From positions 744,001-808,000 of the forward strand of contig NZ_JABFDJ010000002.1 of assembly GCF_013403925.1 (NCBI RefSeq): a DNA stretch of 64,000 nt, read 5' to 3'. A program made the position numbers and the translations under genes. A model generated the notes under the pieces. That model saw nothing but the letters and a program-made list of their open reading frames with translations. It searched no databases and had not been told where the DNA came from. Shown here piece after piece: positions 35,814-45,681 of the stretch. Each line of letters opens with the position of its first letter. Position 1 is the first letter of the stretch. The stretch comes from Winogradskyella wichelsiae (lineage in GTDB: Bacteria; Bacteroidota; Bacteroidia; Flavobacteriales; Flavobacteriaceae).

Positions 35814-36716
35814 TTATACCCAGCCCACAGGGGTTTGTAACACTTTAATCAGTTTCTCTTCTTCGCTTCCAAGTTCAGGGTTATGATCATAAACCCATTG
35901 CACATGTGGTGGTAAACTCATCAGAATACTTTCTATTCGTCCATTGGTTTTTAACCCAAATAGTGTGCCTTTATCATGTACTAAATTAAATTCTACATAA
36001 CGACCACGGCGTATTTCTTGCCAATCGCGCTGAGTTTTGGTATATTCTAAAGTTTTTCGTTTTTCAACAATGGGTACATAAGCCTCTAAGAAACTATCGC
36101 CTACTTCGGTTACAAAATCGTACCAGTTCTGCATGTCCATTTCTTCGGTAGCTTTGCAATAATCAAAGAATAATCCACCAATACCACGGCCTTCATTTCG
36201 GTGTGCATTATGGAAATATTCATCGCAACGTGCCTTATATTTTGGGTAAAATTCAGAGTTGTGTTTGTCGCAAGCTGTTTTGCATGTCTGGTGGAAGTGT
36301 TTTGCATCTTCTTCAAACAAATAATAAGGTGTTAAATCTTGTCCACCACCAAACCATTGATCTACGATGTTACCTTCCTTGTCATACATTTCAAAATAAC
36401 GCCAATTCGCATGTACTGTTGGAACCATTGGATTTGTTGGGTGTAAGACCAAACTTAAGCCACAGGCAAAAAAATCAGCATCTTCCACTCCAAAATACTT
36501 CTGCATACTGTCTGGTAATTTACCATGAACACCAGAAATATTAACACCTCCTTTTTCAAAAACAGCACCATTTTCTATAACACGTGTTCTTCCACCGCCA
36601 CCTTCTGGACGTTCCCAAACATCTTCTTGAAATTTAACTTTACCATCGACTTCTTCTAATTTAGAAGTGATGGTGTCTTGTAATTGATGTATGTATTTAA
36701 AGAATTTGTTTTTCAA
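35814..36716 (-). CDS. hemF: Oxygen-dependent coproporphyrinogen III oxidase
   Basis: Oxidative decarboxylation of coproporphyrinogen III to protoporphyrinogen IX using O2. Conserved stretches are WERPEGGGGRTRVIENG near the N-terminus, HPTNPMVPTVHANWRYFE, WFGGGQDLTPYYLFEED, and RRGRYVEFNLVHDKGTLFGL towards the C-terminus. Length 300 is standard. It has a 6-base gap from the GNAT gene upstream. An aerobic route to heme is implied; no hemN is seen in this window. Confidence 0.97.
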   Translation of the reverse strand: MKNKFFKYIHQLQDTITSKLEEVDGKVKFQEDVWERPEGGGGRTRVIENGAVFEKGGVNISGVHGKLPDSMQKYFGVEDADFFACGLSLVLHPTNPMVPTVHANWRYFEMYDKEGNIVDQWFGGGQDLTPYYLFEEDAKHFHQTCKTACDKHNSEFYPKYKARCDEYFHNAHRNEGRGIGGLFFDYCKATEEMDMQNWYDFVTEVGDSFLEAYVPIVEKRKTLEYTKTQRDWQEIRRGRYVEFNLVHDKGTLFGLKTNGRIESILMSLPPHVQWVYDHNPELGSEEEKLIKVLQTPVGWV

Positions 36717-36722
36717 AATAAA

Positions 36723-37256
36723 TTATTTATATCGTTCGTATAACTCCATATCTAAAGATTTTTTGTCTTTTGGAGTAAACTCATTTAACAATGTTTTTTG
36801 CCACTTAAAATTATTGTTTAAAGCGACCTTTATACTCGGTAAATTAGTTTTATTTACTATAATTTGAAGTGTTTCTAATCCTAAACGATTAAAAGCATAT
36901 TGAGATAAATGGTGAATGGCTTTAGAGGTTAATCCTTGCGCTGCAAAAGGGTAACCAATGCAGTAGGCAAATTCTCCTTGCTTGATGCCCCAATCGAGTT
37001 CTTTGATGTAAATAAGTCCTGCGAGTTCTCTTGTTTCAGAATGTTTTAAAGTGAAAACAAACGTTGCTTTTTCTTCAAACTGTTTTGTCATCTTTTCAAC
37101 AAATAATTGAGATAAGGTTGGGTTTAGGTTTTGCTCTAAAGTTTTAGGGAAATAAAGTTTTAATCGGTCTTTGTTGGCGATCATGAAATTACAAATTTTC
37201 CACGCATCTTTTTTATGGATGGGATTGATTTCAAAATCATTAAATTTTGCTGTCAT
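36723..37256 (-). CDS. GNAT-family N-acetyltransferase (RimJ/RimL type)
   Basis: 177 residues with the RimJ/RimL fold: INPIHKKDAWKICNFM near the start and the acetyl-CoA loop region GYPFAAQGLTSKAIHHLSQYAF (about 102-123), then LETLQIIVNKTNLPSIKVALNNNF. Acetylates an unknown amine, perhaps a ribosomal protein N-terminus. It overlaps neither neighbour but is 2 bases from the EI24 gene and 6 from hemF, so lies inside the heme operon. Substrate cannot be told. Confidence 0.85.
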   Translation of the reverse strand: MTAKFNDFEINPIHKKDAWKICNFMIANKDRLKLYFPKTLEQNLNPTLSQLFVEKMTKQFEEKATFVFTLKHSETRELAGLIYIKELDWGIKQGEFAYCIGYPFAAQGLTSKAIHHLSQYAFNRLGLETLQIIVNKTNLPSIKVALNNNFKWQKTLLNEFTPKDKKSLDMELYERYK

Positions 37257-37258
37257 CT

Positions 37259-38053
37259 TTATGTATTAAGATGTTTAGGTGTTTCAAAACCATTTGTAGG
37301 CCGAACTATTAGATTTTCACTTTCTAAAAGCTCAACAGTTTTTAATGTGGCAGCTGTTACACTCAATGGCAATACGATAATAACACCAATAAAAGGAATG
37401 AATAAAAATAACATAAAAACAATACCATTTCCTATGGCAACACCTCTATGTTTTCTTACAAACTGTAGACTTTTTTTATACTTAAAATGACGTTCTAAGG
37501 TGTAATCCATATTTCCAAAACCAGCATAGTAAGCTTGCACTAAAAATAATATAATTGTAGCTGCTATATTTCCTATTAGTGGTATAAAATTCAATAATAA
37601 AATAGGAATAGTAACAAGTAGTTCTTTTCCTAAATTTCTAACATTGATACGTATACCTCTCCATAATTGCTCTTGGAAAGAGGTGTTTCGATGACTATGT
37701 CTGTCAACTCCAGTTATGTGTTCTTCAATTTTTTCTGAAACAGGACTCATAAATGGTGAAGATAATGCCATAATGATATGCTTATATAGGATTAAGCCTA
37801 TAGCCACGATCATTATTGCTCCAATAAAGGTCGAAATAGTTGTAAAAGTTTCTTTTCCCCACTCCCAAACCCATGCTTTAGCTATAAAACGTCCCATGTT
37901 ATCTGAAAGACCATAAGCAGATATTCCAATTATGGTAGCAGTAATAATGCTGATAAGCACAGGTATTGCAAAATATTTCCAAAGTTTTAATTTTGAAATT
38001 AAAGCGAAACACCCAGAATAGGCTTTTACACCTCTTAATATGTTATTGATCAT
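37259..38053 (-). CDS. EI24-domain membrane protein (CysZ-like)
   Basis: 264-residue integral membrane protein with four main hydrophobic segments (about 25-50, 70-95, 145-180, 205-235) and the EI24/CysZ pattern (SSPFMSPVSEKIEEHITG, then YYAGFGNMDYTLERHFKYKKSLQFVRKHRG). CysZ relatives import sulfate, but many EI24 proteins have no proven role. It lies between hemE (76-base gap) and a GNAT gene (2 bases). Confidence 0.82.
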   Translation of the reverse strand: MINNILRGVKAYSGCFALISKLKLWKYFAIPVLISIITATIIGISAYGLSDNMGRFIAKAWVWEWGKETFTTISTFIGAIMIVAIGLILYKHIIMALSSPFMSPVSEKIEEHITGVDRHSHRNTSFQEQLWRGIRINVRNLGKELLVTIPILLLNFIPLIGNIAATIILFLVQAYYAGFGNMDYTLERHFKYKKSLQFVRKHRGVAIGNGIVFMLFLFIPFIGVIIVLPLSVTAATLKTVELLESENLIVRPTNGFETPKHLNT

Positions 38054-38129
38054 ATTATAGTTTTATTTAGCGATACTTAAAAGACGCTAATACGTATTTT
38101 AAGTTACAATAATTGAGTAAGTATTAAAC

Positions 38130-39158
38130 TTATTCTGCTTTATATTCTTTAACGGCATCGATAAATGCTTTGGCATTTTCTAAAGGGATGTTGGGTAAAA
38201 TACCGTGTCCTAAATTAACGATGTATTTATCTTTTCCAAATTCGTTAATCATTTGATGTACCATCTTTTTAATTTCAGCAGGTGGCGAAAATAAACGTGT
38301 TGGATCAAAATTACCTTGTAAGGTTATATTTCCTCCTGTTAAGTAACGTGCGTTTTTAGGAGAGCATGTCCAATCAACTCCTAAAGCAGAAGCGCCAGAT
38401 TTTGCCATGGTGTCTAAAGCAAACCAACATCCTTTTCCAAAGGCAATTACAGGTGCATCGTCTTTTAGAGCATCAATAATTTGTTGCATATATTGCCATG
38501 AAAATTCTTGATAATCTACTGGAGATAACATACCTCCCCAAGAATCGAATATTTGTACAGCATTACAACCTGCTTTTACTTTTTCTTTAAGATAAGCAAT
38601 AGTTGTATCCGTAATTTTTTGTAACAATCCATGAGCGGCTATAGGATTTGTAAAACAAAACTCTTTAGCTTTATCAAAGTTTTTAGAGCCTTGTCCTTGT
38701 ACACAATAACAAAGAATTGTCCATGGTGAACCTGCAAAACCAATTAAAGGAATCTCATCATTCAATTTTTCCTTGGTAGCTTTTACAGCTTCATAAACAT
38801 AGTTTAAAGCCACTTTTACATCTGGAACAATAACATTATCGACATCTTTTTGAGAACGAATAGGATTTGGTAAATATGGACCGAAATTTGGTTTCATTTC
38901 TACCTCGATATTCATAGCTTGTGGAATTACTAAAATATCTGAAAACAAAATAGCAGCATCCATACCGTAACGACGAATAGGTTGTATGGTAATTTCACTT
39001 GCTAACTCTGGTGTTTGGCAGCGTGTAAAAAAATCATATTTTGCTTTAATTTCCATAAATTCTGGTAAATAACGTCCTGCTTGACGCATCATCCAAACTG
39101 GAGGGCGTTCTACAGTTTCCCCTTTTAATGCTCTTAAAAATAAATCGTTCTTAATCAT
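38130..39158 (-). CDS. hemE: Uroporphyrinogen decarboxylase
   Basis: Decarboxylates the four acetate side chains of uroporphyrinogen III. The N-terminal signature is [16 protein letters not shown] and the second is [16 protein letters not shown]; the catalytic Asp lies in [12 protein letters not shown]. Length 342 is standard. It begins one base after the trkA stop, so it is in one transcript with the potassium uptake genes and hemA-hemCD. Confidence 0.97.
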   Translation of the reverse strand: MIKNDLFLRALKGETVERPPVWMMRQAGRYLPEFMEIKAKYDFFTRCQTPELASEITIQPIRRYGMDAAILFSDILVIPQAMNIEVEMKPNFGPYLPNPIRSQKDVDNVIVPDVKVALNYVYEAVKATKEKLNDEIPLIGFAGSPWTILCYCVQGQGSKNFDKAKEFCFTNPIAAHGLLQKITDTTIAYLKEKVKAGCNAVQIFDSWGGMLSPVDYQEFSWQYMQQIIDALKDDAPVIAFGKGCWFALDTMAKSGASALGVDWTCSPKNARYLTGGNITLQGNFDPTRLFSPPAEIKKMVHQMINEFGKDKYIVNLGHGILPNIPLENAKAFIDAVKEYKAE

Positions 39159-39159
39159 G

Positions 39160-39876
39160 TTATATATTTTTGTTTCTTAAGTCGTATTCCTCTTGTCCTA
39201 CGCAATAATTCTCTATGTCTTTATTATTTCCATAAACAACTAAAGTGTCATGTTCTTTTACTATAGTCTCTGAATTTATACGACCTATGCTTTCTTTAAT
39301 TATATGTTTTTTACCTATTAAATTATGTTTTTCCCTTTCGCGAATAATAGTAATTAATGTCAGTTTATATTTATTTGTGGTGTCTAATTCTTTTAAAGTT
39401 TTACCAAAGAAATCTTTTTTTGCTTTCACTTCTGAAATGGTGAAATTATTATCTAATTGATAGTTTTCTAAAGTAGATTTAAAATTTAGTTGTTGTGTTA
39501 AGCGTTTTGCAGAATCTTGTTCTGGATGAATAATACTATTAACTCCCATAGCTTCTAAAACAGTATCGTGAATAGGTGAAATGGCACGGCTAATGATTCT
39601 TGCATCGCAAAGTTTTTTAACAATCGCTGTAGTAATAATTGCTGCACCTTCATTTTCACCTATGGCTACAACAACTAAATTTGCATCCTTTAAAGGAACA
39701 GCATCGTAAGCCAATTCATTAGTAGAATCCATACAAATAGCGTGAGAAACTTGGTCTTTTAACCAGTTAATTTTCTCCATTTCTTTGTCTATTACAATAA
39801 CTTCGTTGCCTGTTTCTGTTAGACTTAAAGCTAAAGCATTCCCAAAATTTCCAAGTCCAATAACAATTACTTTCAT
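39160..39876 (-). CDS. Potassium uptake regulatory subunit (TrkA/KtrA)
   Basis: Cytosolic RCK protein: an N-terminal Rossmann NAD/ATP-binding domain ([15 protein letters not shown], with Asp/Glu after the second strand) and a C-terminal RCK_C domain (about 140-235). Single-RCK length (238) matches KtrA rather than the double-length TrkA. It gates the membrane subunit encoded 32 bases upstream. Located between that subunit and hemE. Confidence 0.92.
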   Translation of the reverse strand: MKVIVIGLGNFGNALALSLTETGNEVIVIDKEMEKINWLKDQVSHAICMDSTNELAYDAVPLKDANLVVVAIGENEGAAIITTAIVKKLCDARIISRAISPIHDTVLEAMGVNSIIHPEQDSAKRLTQQLNFKSTLENYQLDNNFTISEVKAKKDFFGKTLKELDTTNKYKLTLITIIREREKHNLIGKKHIIKESIGRINSETIVKEHDTLVVYGNNKDIENYCVGQEEYDLRNKNI

Positions 39877-39908
39877 CTTTATATAATTATATACTCTGTA
39901 AAATAACC

Positions 39909-41660
39909 TTAGTTAATTAAAATATTCTCTTTTGGATACTCGTAAAACTGATGATTTATTTGACGTAATAATCCAATCATTAAGTTAAGCATTCCTATTC
40001 TACCAATAAACATGATTAAAATAATAACATATTTACTGGCTTCGGTTAATGTTGGTGTAAAATTTAAGCTTAAACCGACGGTGCTATAAGCTGAAAAACA
40101 TTCAAAAATAACACTTAATAAAGGGGTGTCTTTCGGTTCAAACATTAATAGTGCCATTACAGCTATACTTATAACTACAAGTGAAATACATAAGATAGCA
40201 AAAGCTCTAGAGGTTGATTCTGAAGAGATTCGTTTTCCAAAAATCTCAATACGAGTCTTCCCTCTAGCTACTGTAAAAATGTTTAACATCGCCAATGCAA
40301 AGGTACTTGTTTTTATACCCCCACCTGTAGATGCAGGTGAAGCGCCAATCCACATTAAGAATATAACAAATAGTAAAGATGGAATAGTCATTTTACTATA
40401 ATCAATAACATTAAAGCCAGCGGTTCTTGGGCTTACAGAATTAAAGGCTGCATTTGTTAATTTACCGATTAAAGTAGGGTGCTCTAACATGGTGTTATTG
40501 TATTCTGAAATAAAGAACCCAGCCCACCCTAATAATAACAAAATAACTGTGGTGTAAATAACTATTTTAGTATTAAGAGTAATTATACTGACACGTTTAT
40601 GTATTATTTTTGCTTTAAATAACTCTAAAACTAAGACTTTGATTTTCTTATAAAAGTTGAAAATAATATTATGACCCAAACCTCCAAAAATAATGAGAAT
40701 CATAATAATCCATTGAAAACCATAATTAAATCGGATGCTCTCTTCAAATAATCCTGATGGAATAATAGAAAATCCTGCATTACAAAATGCAGAGATAGAA
40801 TGAAATACTGAAAAGAAAATTTTATCCTTTATAACAGTATTTTGAATTATGGATGAATAGATGATTATAGCTCCAATAATTTCTAAAGATACTGTAAAAA
40901 TTACCACATTTAATGCGGCTCTAAAAACATCTTTTAGACCATCTTGAGCAATAAAATCTCTGGTGTTTAAGCCTTCTTTAAACGATGAACTTCCTCTAAA
41001 AAAGAAGGCGAAAAAAGAGGTAAATGTTAGAATACCTAAACCACCTAGCTGAATTAAAACTAAGATAATGGACTGCCCAACAATGGTAAAGTCTCTACTA
41101 GTATCTAATACAGCTAAACCTGTAACGCAAACTGAACTAGTTGCTGTAAATAGGGCGTTTGTAAAGCTTATTCCGTTTACTGTTGCACTAGGTAGCATAA
41201 GTAAAAAAGCACCTAAAATAGCTAGAATAAAAAAACTTCCAACAAATACAATTGTTGGATTATAATATACTTCGTAAATGTAACGTACAAAAACCAATAG
41301 TCGTAGAAGGAAATATAAGATAAGACCTAGCTCTAATATTGGTTTTATTTTTTGTAGTATATAATGGTAGTCGTTATGACTATGGGTTATAGCAACGATA
41401 ATTGATGCTATTAATAAGATTGAGATAATTACAACATTTACTAATGCGACCCTTTGATTCTTTTTGCGCTTGTAAACCGAAAGTTTAACAGCATTAAAAA
41501 GAATTAACAGGATGGATAAAGTAATTAAACCAAAGACATGTGGTGATGTAAAATTATCGGTGTGATCATAACCAAAATCAAAAACAATAAAGAACAAAAC
41601 AATAATATCGAAAAACCGATAAATGTAATTAAGCACTGATTGTCTTTCTAGCTTTGACAT
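39909..41660 (-). CDS. Potassium transporter membrane subunit (TrkH/KtrB family)
   Basis: 583-residue K+ channel-like transporter with about ten or more TM helices. The selectivity-filter glycines are in FTATSSVCVTGLAV, FCNAGFS, SPRTAGFN and YSTVGLSLN, the four-loop arrangement of TrkH/KtrB. A ~120-residue N-terminal extension with four extra TM helices precedes the core. It pairs with the RCK subunit downstream. It is placed between hemCD and hemE in the same direction, a link of unknown meaning. Confidence 0.93.
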   Translation of the reverse strand: MSKLERQSVLNYIYRFFDIIVLFFIVFDFGYDHTDNFTSPHVFGLITLSILLILFNAVKLSVYKRKKNQRVALVNVVIISILLIASIIVAITHSHNDYHYILQKIKPILELGLILYFLLRLLVFVRYIYEVYYNPTIVFVGSFFILAILGAFLLMLPSATVNGISFTNALFTATSSVCVTGLAVLDTSRDFTIVGQSIILVLIQLGGLGILTFTSFFAFFFRGSSSFKEGLNTRDFIAQDGLKDVFRAALNVVIFTVSLEIIGAIIIYSSIIQNTVIKDKIFFSVFHSISAFCNAGFSIIPSGLFEESIRFNYGFQWIIMILIIFGGLGHNIIFNFYKKIKVLVLELFKAKIIHKRVSIITLNTKIVIYTTVILLLLGWAGFFISEYNNTMLEHPTLIGKLTNAAFNSVSPRTAGFNVIDYSKMTIPSLLFVIFLMWIGASPASTGGGIKTSTFALAMLNIFTVARGKTRIEIFGKRISSESTSRAFAILCISLVVISIAVMALLMFEPKDTPLLSVIFECFSAYSTVGLSLNFTPTLTEASKYVIILIMFIGRIGMLNLMIGLLRQINHQFYEYPKENILIN

Positions 41661-41718
41661 TTAAATCACTAGGGTTTATTTTAGATCACCTATCCTTAAA
41701 ACAGATGTAAATAGGCTA

Positions 41719-43296
41719 TTAACTATAGTATTCATTCACTAGCTCCACAACACTTTCTACTAAAGGAACTTTTGCTATGCGTACTTCTTTAAAGTGCTTT
41801 TTAGCTTCTGTAGCTGTAGTTTCTCCAATACAAAACGCAATTCCTTTTGCTTCGTTTAATTGTAAGAAACTTTGAACTGTAGATGGGCTGTAAAACATAA
41901 CGCCATCTAAATCTTCTTCAATTTTTTTAGCGTCTAGTTTTGTTTCGTAAGCCTCAACTTCGTTAACTTTAATATTGCTTTTAGATAAAATATCAGGAAT
42001 GGTGTCTAATCTTAAGTTGCTACAAAAGTAAGTAACTTCGGTACCGTCCATAAATTCAGCCATATGCTCAGCTAAATTTTTAGCATAAGATTCATGATGC
42101 TTTACTTTACCTATGCGTTTTTCTACCAAACGTTTGGTGCGTCTACCAACACAATAAATATTTTTGAATTGTAATTCTATAGCAGAGAAGTTAGTCAGTA
42201 AAGCTTCTACAGCATTCTGGCTTGTGATAATAACATTTTCAATCTCATTACGAACGATATTCTTATTTAATCGGTTAGGATTCGTTTTAATATCATCGTT
42301 ACTTACAGGAACAACATTGTCGTGAAACTTAGCGACCTGATCTTTTGTTAATTTTTTAGTTGAATAAATATTAGTGACTTTATCACCTTGACCTAATTCA
42401 TCTATCAAAACTTTTCCTCCTTTACCAATGATATAATCAGCACAGAATTCTGCTAAATTATGATGATTACCAAGAGGAACAACTTTAGAAACTTCGATTT
42501 TTTTAGAACCATCTGTACTTAAAAGAATAGCTTTAAAATTAACCTCTTCGTCTTTAATATAAGCTAAAGCTCCGATTGGTGCAGAACAACCACCTTCAAG
42601 ACGATTTAAAAATTCGCGCTCAATTGATGTGCTTATTTCTGTTTCTTCGTGATTAATTTCTGCACAAATAGCACGGGTTTCTTCATCGGTTTCTAATGCT
42701 GTAATCATTACTGCTCCTTGTGCTGGTGCAGGAATCATCCAATGTAGATTAATCGCGTCTTCAGGTGTAATATTTAAACGCCCTAAACCGGCTCCTGCAA
42801 AAATAGCAGCATCCCAATCTTCGTTAGCGTCTAATTTTTCTAATCGTGAATTTACATTACCACGTAAACCAACTATAGTGTGCGTTGGGTAACGGTTTAG
42901 CCATTGTGCACGACGTCTTAAACTTCCTGTAGCAATAATGGCATTTCTAGCAGATAAAAATTCTTCATTTTTTTTAATAACTAGAGTGTCATTAACATTA
43001 CCACGTTTTAAAACAGCAGCTTGTATAATACCTTTTGGTAAAACAGTTGGTACGTCCTTTAGTGAGTGAACTGCAATATCAATAGCGCCTTTTAGCATAG
43101 CAACATCTAAAGTCTTAGTAAAAACTCCAGTAATTCCCATTTCGTATAAGGGTTTATCTAGAACTAAATCTCCTGTAGATTTTATAGGTACCAGTACGGT
43201 TTTATGCCCCAATCTTTCAAGTTGAGATTGAACGGTTTTTGCTTGCCACATAGCGAGCTGGCTGTCGCGTGTGCCAATGCGAATAATTTTAGACAT
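41719..43296 (-). CDS. hemC-hemD: Fused hydroxymethylbilane synthase / uroporphyrinogen-III synthase
   Basis: Residues 1-~305 are porphobilinogen deaminase: IGTRDSQLAMWQA, GSLRRRAQW, GLRGNVNSRL and the dipyrromethane-cofactor Cys237 in LEGGCSAPIGA. Residues ~320-525 form the HemD fold with VIITSQNAVEALL and DGVMFYSPSTVQSFLQL. One polypeptide thus makes the linear tetrapyrrole and cyclises it to uroporphyrinogen III, which may channel the unstable intermediate. The ATG overlaps the hemA stop by 8 bases. HemD fused to HemC is seen in other lineages, so the fusion is not unprecedented. Confidence 0.95.
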   Translation of the reverse strand: MSKIIRIGTRDSQLAMWQAKTVQSQLERLGHKTVLVPIKSTGDLVLDKPLYEMGITGVFTKTLDVAMLKGAIDIAVHSLKDVPTVLPKGIIQAAVLKRGNVNDTLVIKKNEEFLSARNAIIATGSLRRRAQWLNRYPTHTIVGLRGNVNSRLEKLDANEDWDAAIFAGAGLGRLNITPEDAINLHWMIPAPAQGAVMITALETDEETRAICAEINHEETEISTSIEREFLNRLEGGCSAPIGALAYIKDEEVNFKAILLSTDGSKKIEVSKVVPLGNHHNLAEFCADYIIGKGGKVLIDELGQGDKVTNIYSTKKLTKDQVAKFHDNVVPVSNDDIKTNPNRLNKNIVRNEIENVIITSQNAVEALLTNFSAIELQFKNIYCVGRRTKRLVEKRIGKVKHHESYAKNLAEHMAEFMDGTEVTYFCSNLRLDTIPDILSKSNIKVNEVEAYETKLDAKKIEEDLDGVMFYSPSTVQSFLQLNEAKGIAFCIGETTATEAKKHFKEVRIAKVPLVESVVELVNEYYS

Positions 43297-44536
43297 TATC
43301 TGTAGTTTCTAACTGGAATATTTTTTTGATGAGCTCTATGCTTTCATCAGAAGAATCACTATCTTCTCTTAAGTGGTGTGCAAATTGATTGGTTATTTTT
43401 TGAATAATATTATTACTAATCAATTCGGCCTGATCTTCATTGAAGTCAGCTAATTTTTTGCGTTGGTTGTTAAGTTCAGAATTTTTATAATCTGTTAACT
43501 TATGTTTTATAGCCTGAATGGTAGGTACAAACTTTAAGGTATCTAACCAGGCATTAAAATCGGCTGTGGTTTCAACAATTATTGCTTCAGCATCAGGAAT
43601 AAACGCTTTACGTTTTTCTAAAGTATCATCTGTAATTTTAGCTAAATCATCTAAATGTACTAATGTAATATTAGAGTGTTCTCTAATATCTTCATTTACG
43701 TTTTTAGGAATCGATAAATCTAAAACTAATAACGGTTTTGTAGTCGAAATTAAATCTTTATATACCGTTGGAGTGTGAGCACCTGTTGCTACAATAGCAA
43801 TATCTGAAACGTTTAATTCTTCGGCTAAATTATCGTAATCTTTAACCACAAGATTAAATTTACCAGCAACCTCTTCAGCTTTATCTTTTGTTCTATTGAT
43901 TAAGGTGATGTGAGGATTTTTAGTGTGTTTTACTAAGTTTTCACAAGTGTTTCTGCCAATTTTACCTGTTCCGAAAAGTAGAATGTTCTTTTTAGAAATA
44001 TCTTTTACATTGTTCATTATGTATTGAACAGAGGCAAAAGACACAGACGTTGCTCCCGATGATAATAAGGTTTCGTTTTTAATGCGCTTACTGGCTCTAA
44101 TTACCGAGTTTACTAAACGTTCGGTAAATGAATTAAGTAAATTAAACTTTTTAGAAGCTCTTGCACCTGCTTTAAGTTGAAAGATAATTTCAAAATCACC
44201 TAAAATCTGACTGTCTAAACCAGAACCTACACGAAACATGTGGTTAATGGCTTCTTTGTTTTTATGTACGTAAGCCACCTCCTGAAACTCTTCTACAGTT
44301 CCTTTGGTGTTTTCACATAATAAATGAATCAGTTGAAATGGATGTTCTGCAAAACCGTATAATTCTGTACGGTTACATGTAGAAATCACCAATAGGCTCT
44401 CTATACCATTTTCTTTGGCTTGGGTCAATACGTTTTCCTTAGCGGTATCGCTTAGGCTAAAATGACCACGCACTTCCGCATCAGCTTTTTTATAGCTGAG
44501 ACCTATAGCGTAAAAATATTTGCTTTTGTTATGCAT
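43289..44536 (-). CDS. hemA: Glutamyl-tRNA reductase
   Basis: First enzyme of the C5 heme pathway, reducing glutamyl-tRNA to glutamate-1-semialdehyde with NADPH. Catalytic Cys54 is in ISTCNRTELYG; the Rossmann motif is GTGKIGRNTCENL (about 188-200). The C-terminal dimerisation helix bundle is present. Length 415 is standard. It is the first gene of a long minus operon (hemA, hemCD, ktrB, ktrA, hemE) and divergent from an AraC-type gene. hemL is not in this window. Confidence 0.97.
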   Translation of the reverse strand: MHNKSKYFYAIGLSYKKADAEVRGHFSLSDTAKENVLTQAKENGIESLLVISTCNRTELYGFAEHPFQLIHLLCENTKGTVEEFQEVAYVHKNKEAINHMFRVGSGLDSQILGDFEIIFQLKAGARASKKFNLLNSFTERLVNSVIRASKRIKNETLLSSGATSVSFASVQYIMNNVKDISKKNILLFGTGKIGRNTCENLVKHTKNPHITLINRTKDKAEEVAGKFNLVVKDYDNLAEELNVSDIAIVATGAHTPTVYKDLISTTKPLLVLDLSIPKNVNEDIREHSNITLVHLDDLAKITDDTLEKRKAFIPDAEAIIVETTADFNAWLDTLKFVPTIQAIKHKLTDYKNSELNNQRKKLADFNEDQAELISNNIIQKITNQFAHHLREDSDSSDESIELIKKIFQLETTDNV

Positions 44537-44579
44537 GTGTTGCGTTCGCTCGTTTACCTGACTTTGGAAAGTAACGCCG

Positions 44580-44587
44580 CAAATGTA
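44580..44587 (-). promoter_or_regulatory. -7 box of hemA promoter
   Basis: Minus-strand TACATTTG matches TAnnTTTG, with a weak -33 (GTTG) 21 bases further upstream. Leader of about 40 bases to hemA. Confidence 0.5.
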
Positions 44588-44666
44588 ATTTCGATATTTT
44601 TAAAAAAACAACGCTAGAAGAACTTTAAGTGTCGTTTCGGGTTTTTTAGTCTCATTTTTACCAAAA

Positions 44667-44689
44667 ACATGATAAAAATCATACTTTTG
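44667..44689. promoter_or_regulatory. FNR/CRP-like palindrome overlapping the araC -7 box
   Basis: ACATGAT-AAAA-ATCATAC (44667-44684) has the TGAT-N4-ATCA core of FNR/CRP sites. It overlaps a plus-strand TACTTTTG -7 box (44682-44689) that lies 27 bases before the araC-type gene. The position suits repression of that promoter or activation towards hemA. Confidence 0.45.
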
Positions 44690-44715
44690 TTTATAATCAA
44701 TAGCTTTTAAGCGTT

Positions 44716-45645
44716 TTGTTTAGAACTAATCTAAATAATAGTGAAATGAATTTAGAAAAAACGAATTCAGAAAGTATCGCTAAAGGTACTTTTGAAGAAA
44801 CATATTTGGAAGATGGATTTTTTATATTAACACATAAAAATGAAAATGACACCATTGAAATTCTTGAACGCAAGATAGATAGTAGTTACATTCAATTTCA
44901 TTTTTGTAACAAGGGAACTGCTGCTTTTGTGTTTAATGACGGGCGTTATACTTTAAATATAAACGAAGAAACTTCTTTGCTGCTTTATAATCCAGAACGT
45001 GATTTACCTATCCATCTAGAATTACAGCCTCATTCTTGGTTGGTGTCGTTAGTCATTTCTATTAAAAAATTTCATGGTTTGTTTTCTCAAGATGCTAATT
45101 ATGTGACTTTCTTAATGGATGATAATAAAGATAAAAAGTATTATAAAGATGGGAAAATTTCACCTTCAATGGCTGTTGTTTTAAATCAGTTAATTAGTTT
45201 TAATCTTAATAATTCTATTAAATCATTGTATTTTAAAGGTAAAGCTTACGAGTTGTTGAGTCTATTTTTTAATAGAAGTGAAGATGCAGATATTGAACAA
45301 TGTCCGTTTTTAGTAGATGAGGTTAATGTCGCTAAACTGAAAAAGGCAAAAGATATTATTATTGCTAATATGTCAGAGCCGCCAAGTTTGCAAGAATTAG
45401 CAGATGAAATAGATCTGAGCTTAAAAAAATTGAAAGAAGGTTTTAAGCAGATTTATGGCGATTCGGTTTTTAGTTTTCTATTCGATTATAAAATGGAAGT
45501 GGCACGTAAACTTTTAGAATCTGGTGATTATAATGTAAATGAAGTTGGATTAAGAGTGGGTTACAGCACAGGAAGCCATTTTATTGCGGCTTTTAAAAAG
45601 AAATTTGGGACGACGCCTAAGAAGTATATAACGGCTTCTAGTTGA
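44716..45645 (+). CDS. AraC-family transcriptional regulator
   Basis: 309 residues: an N-terminal cupin-like sensing region (about 30-180) and two C-terminal HTH motifs (about 215-305; LQELADEIDLSLKKLKEGFKQ and VNEVGLRVGYSTGSHFIAAF) ending in FGTTPKKYITASS. A second Met at 44746 (MNLEKTN) is an alternative start. It is divergent from hemA and convergent with the outer membrane barrel gene 36 bases away. Its 3' end is duplicated twice in the next 8 kb. A role in heme/iron or in control of the barrel-GLPGLI genes is inference from position. Confidence 0.9.
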   Translation: MFRTNLNNSEMNLEKTNSESIAKGTFEETYLEDGFFILTHKNENDTIEILERKIDSSYIQFHFCNKGTAAFVFNDGRYTLNINEETSLLLYNPERDLPIHLELQPHSWLVSLVISIKKFHGLFSQDANYVTFLMDDNKDKKYYKDGKISPSMAVVLNQLISFNLNNSIKSLYFKGKAYELLSLFFNRSEDADIEQCPFLVDEVNVAKLKKAKDIIIANMSEPPSLQELADEIDLSLKKLKEGFKQIYGDSVFSFLFDYKMEVARKLLESGDYNVNEVGLRVGYSTGSHFIAAFKKKFGTTPKKYITASS

Positions 45646-45681
45646 AAAGCGAAATGATTAAAAATTACTTAGTTTCTCAAA

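Noticed and set aside
36203-36544. 113-codon plus-strand frame inside hemF
   Set aside because: It is antisense to the conserved HemF core and its translation is Cys/His-rich without domain sense; it is a shadow frame.
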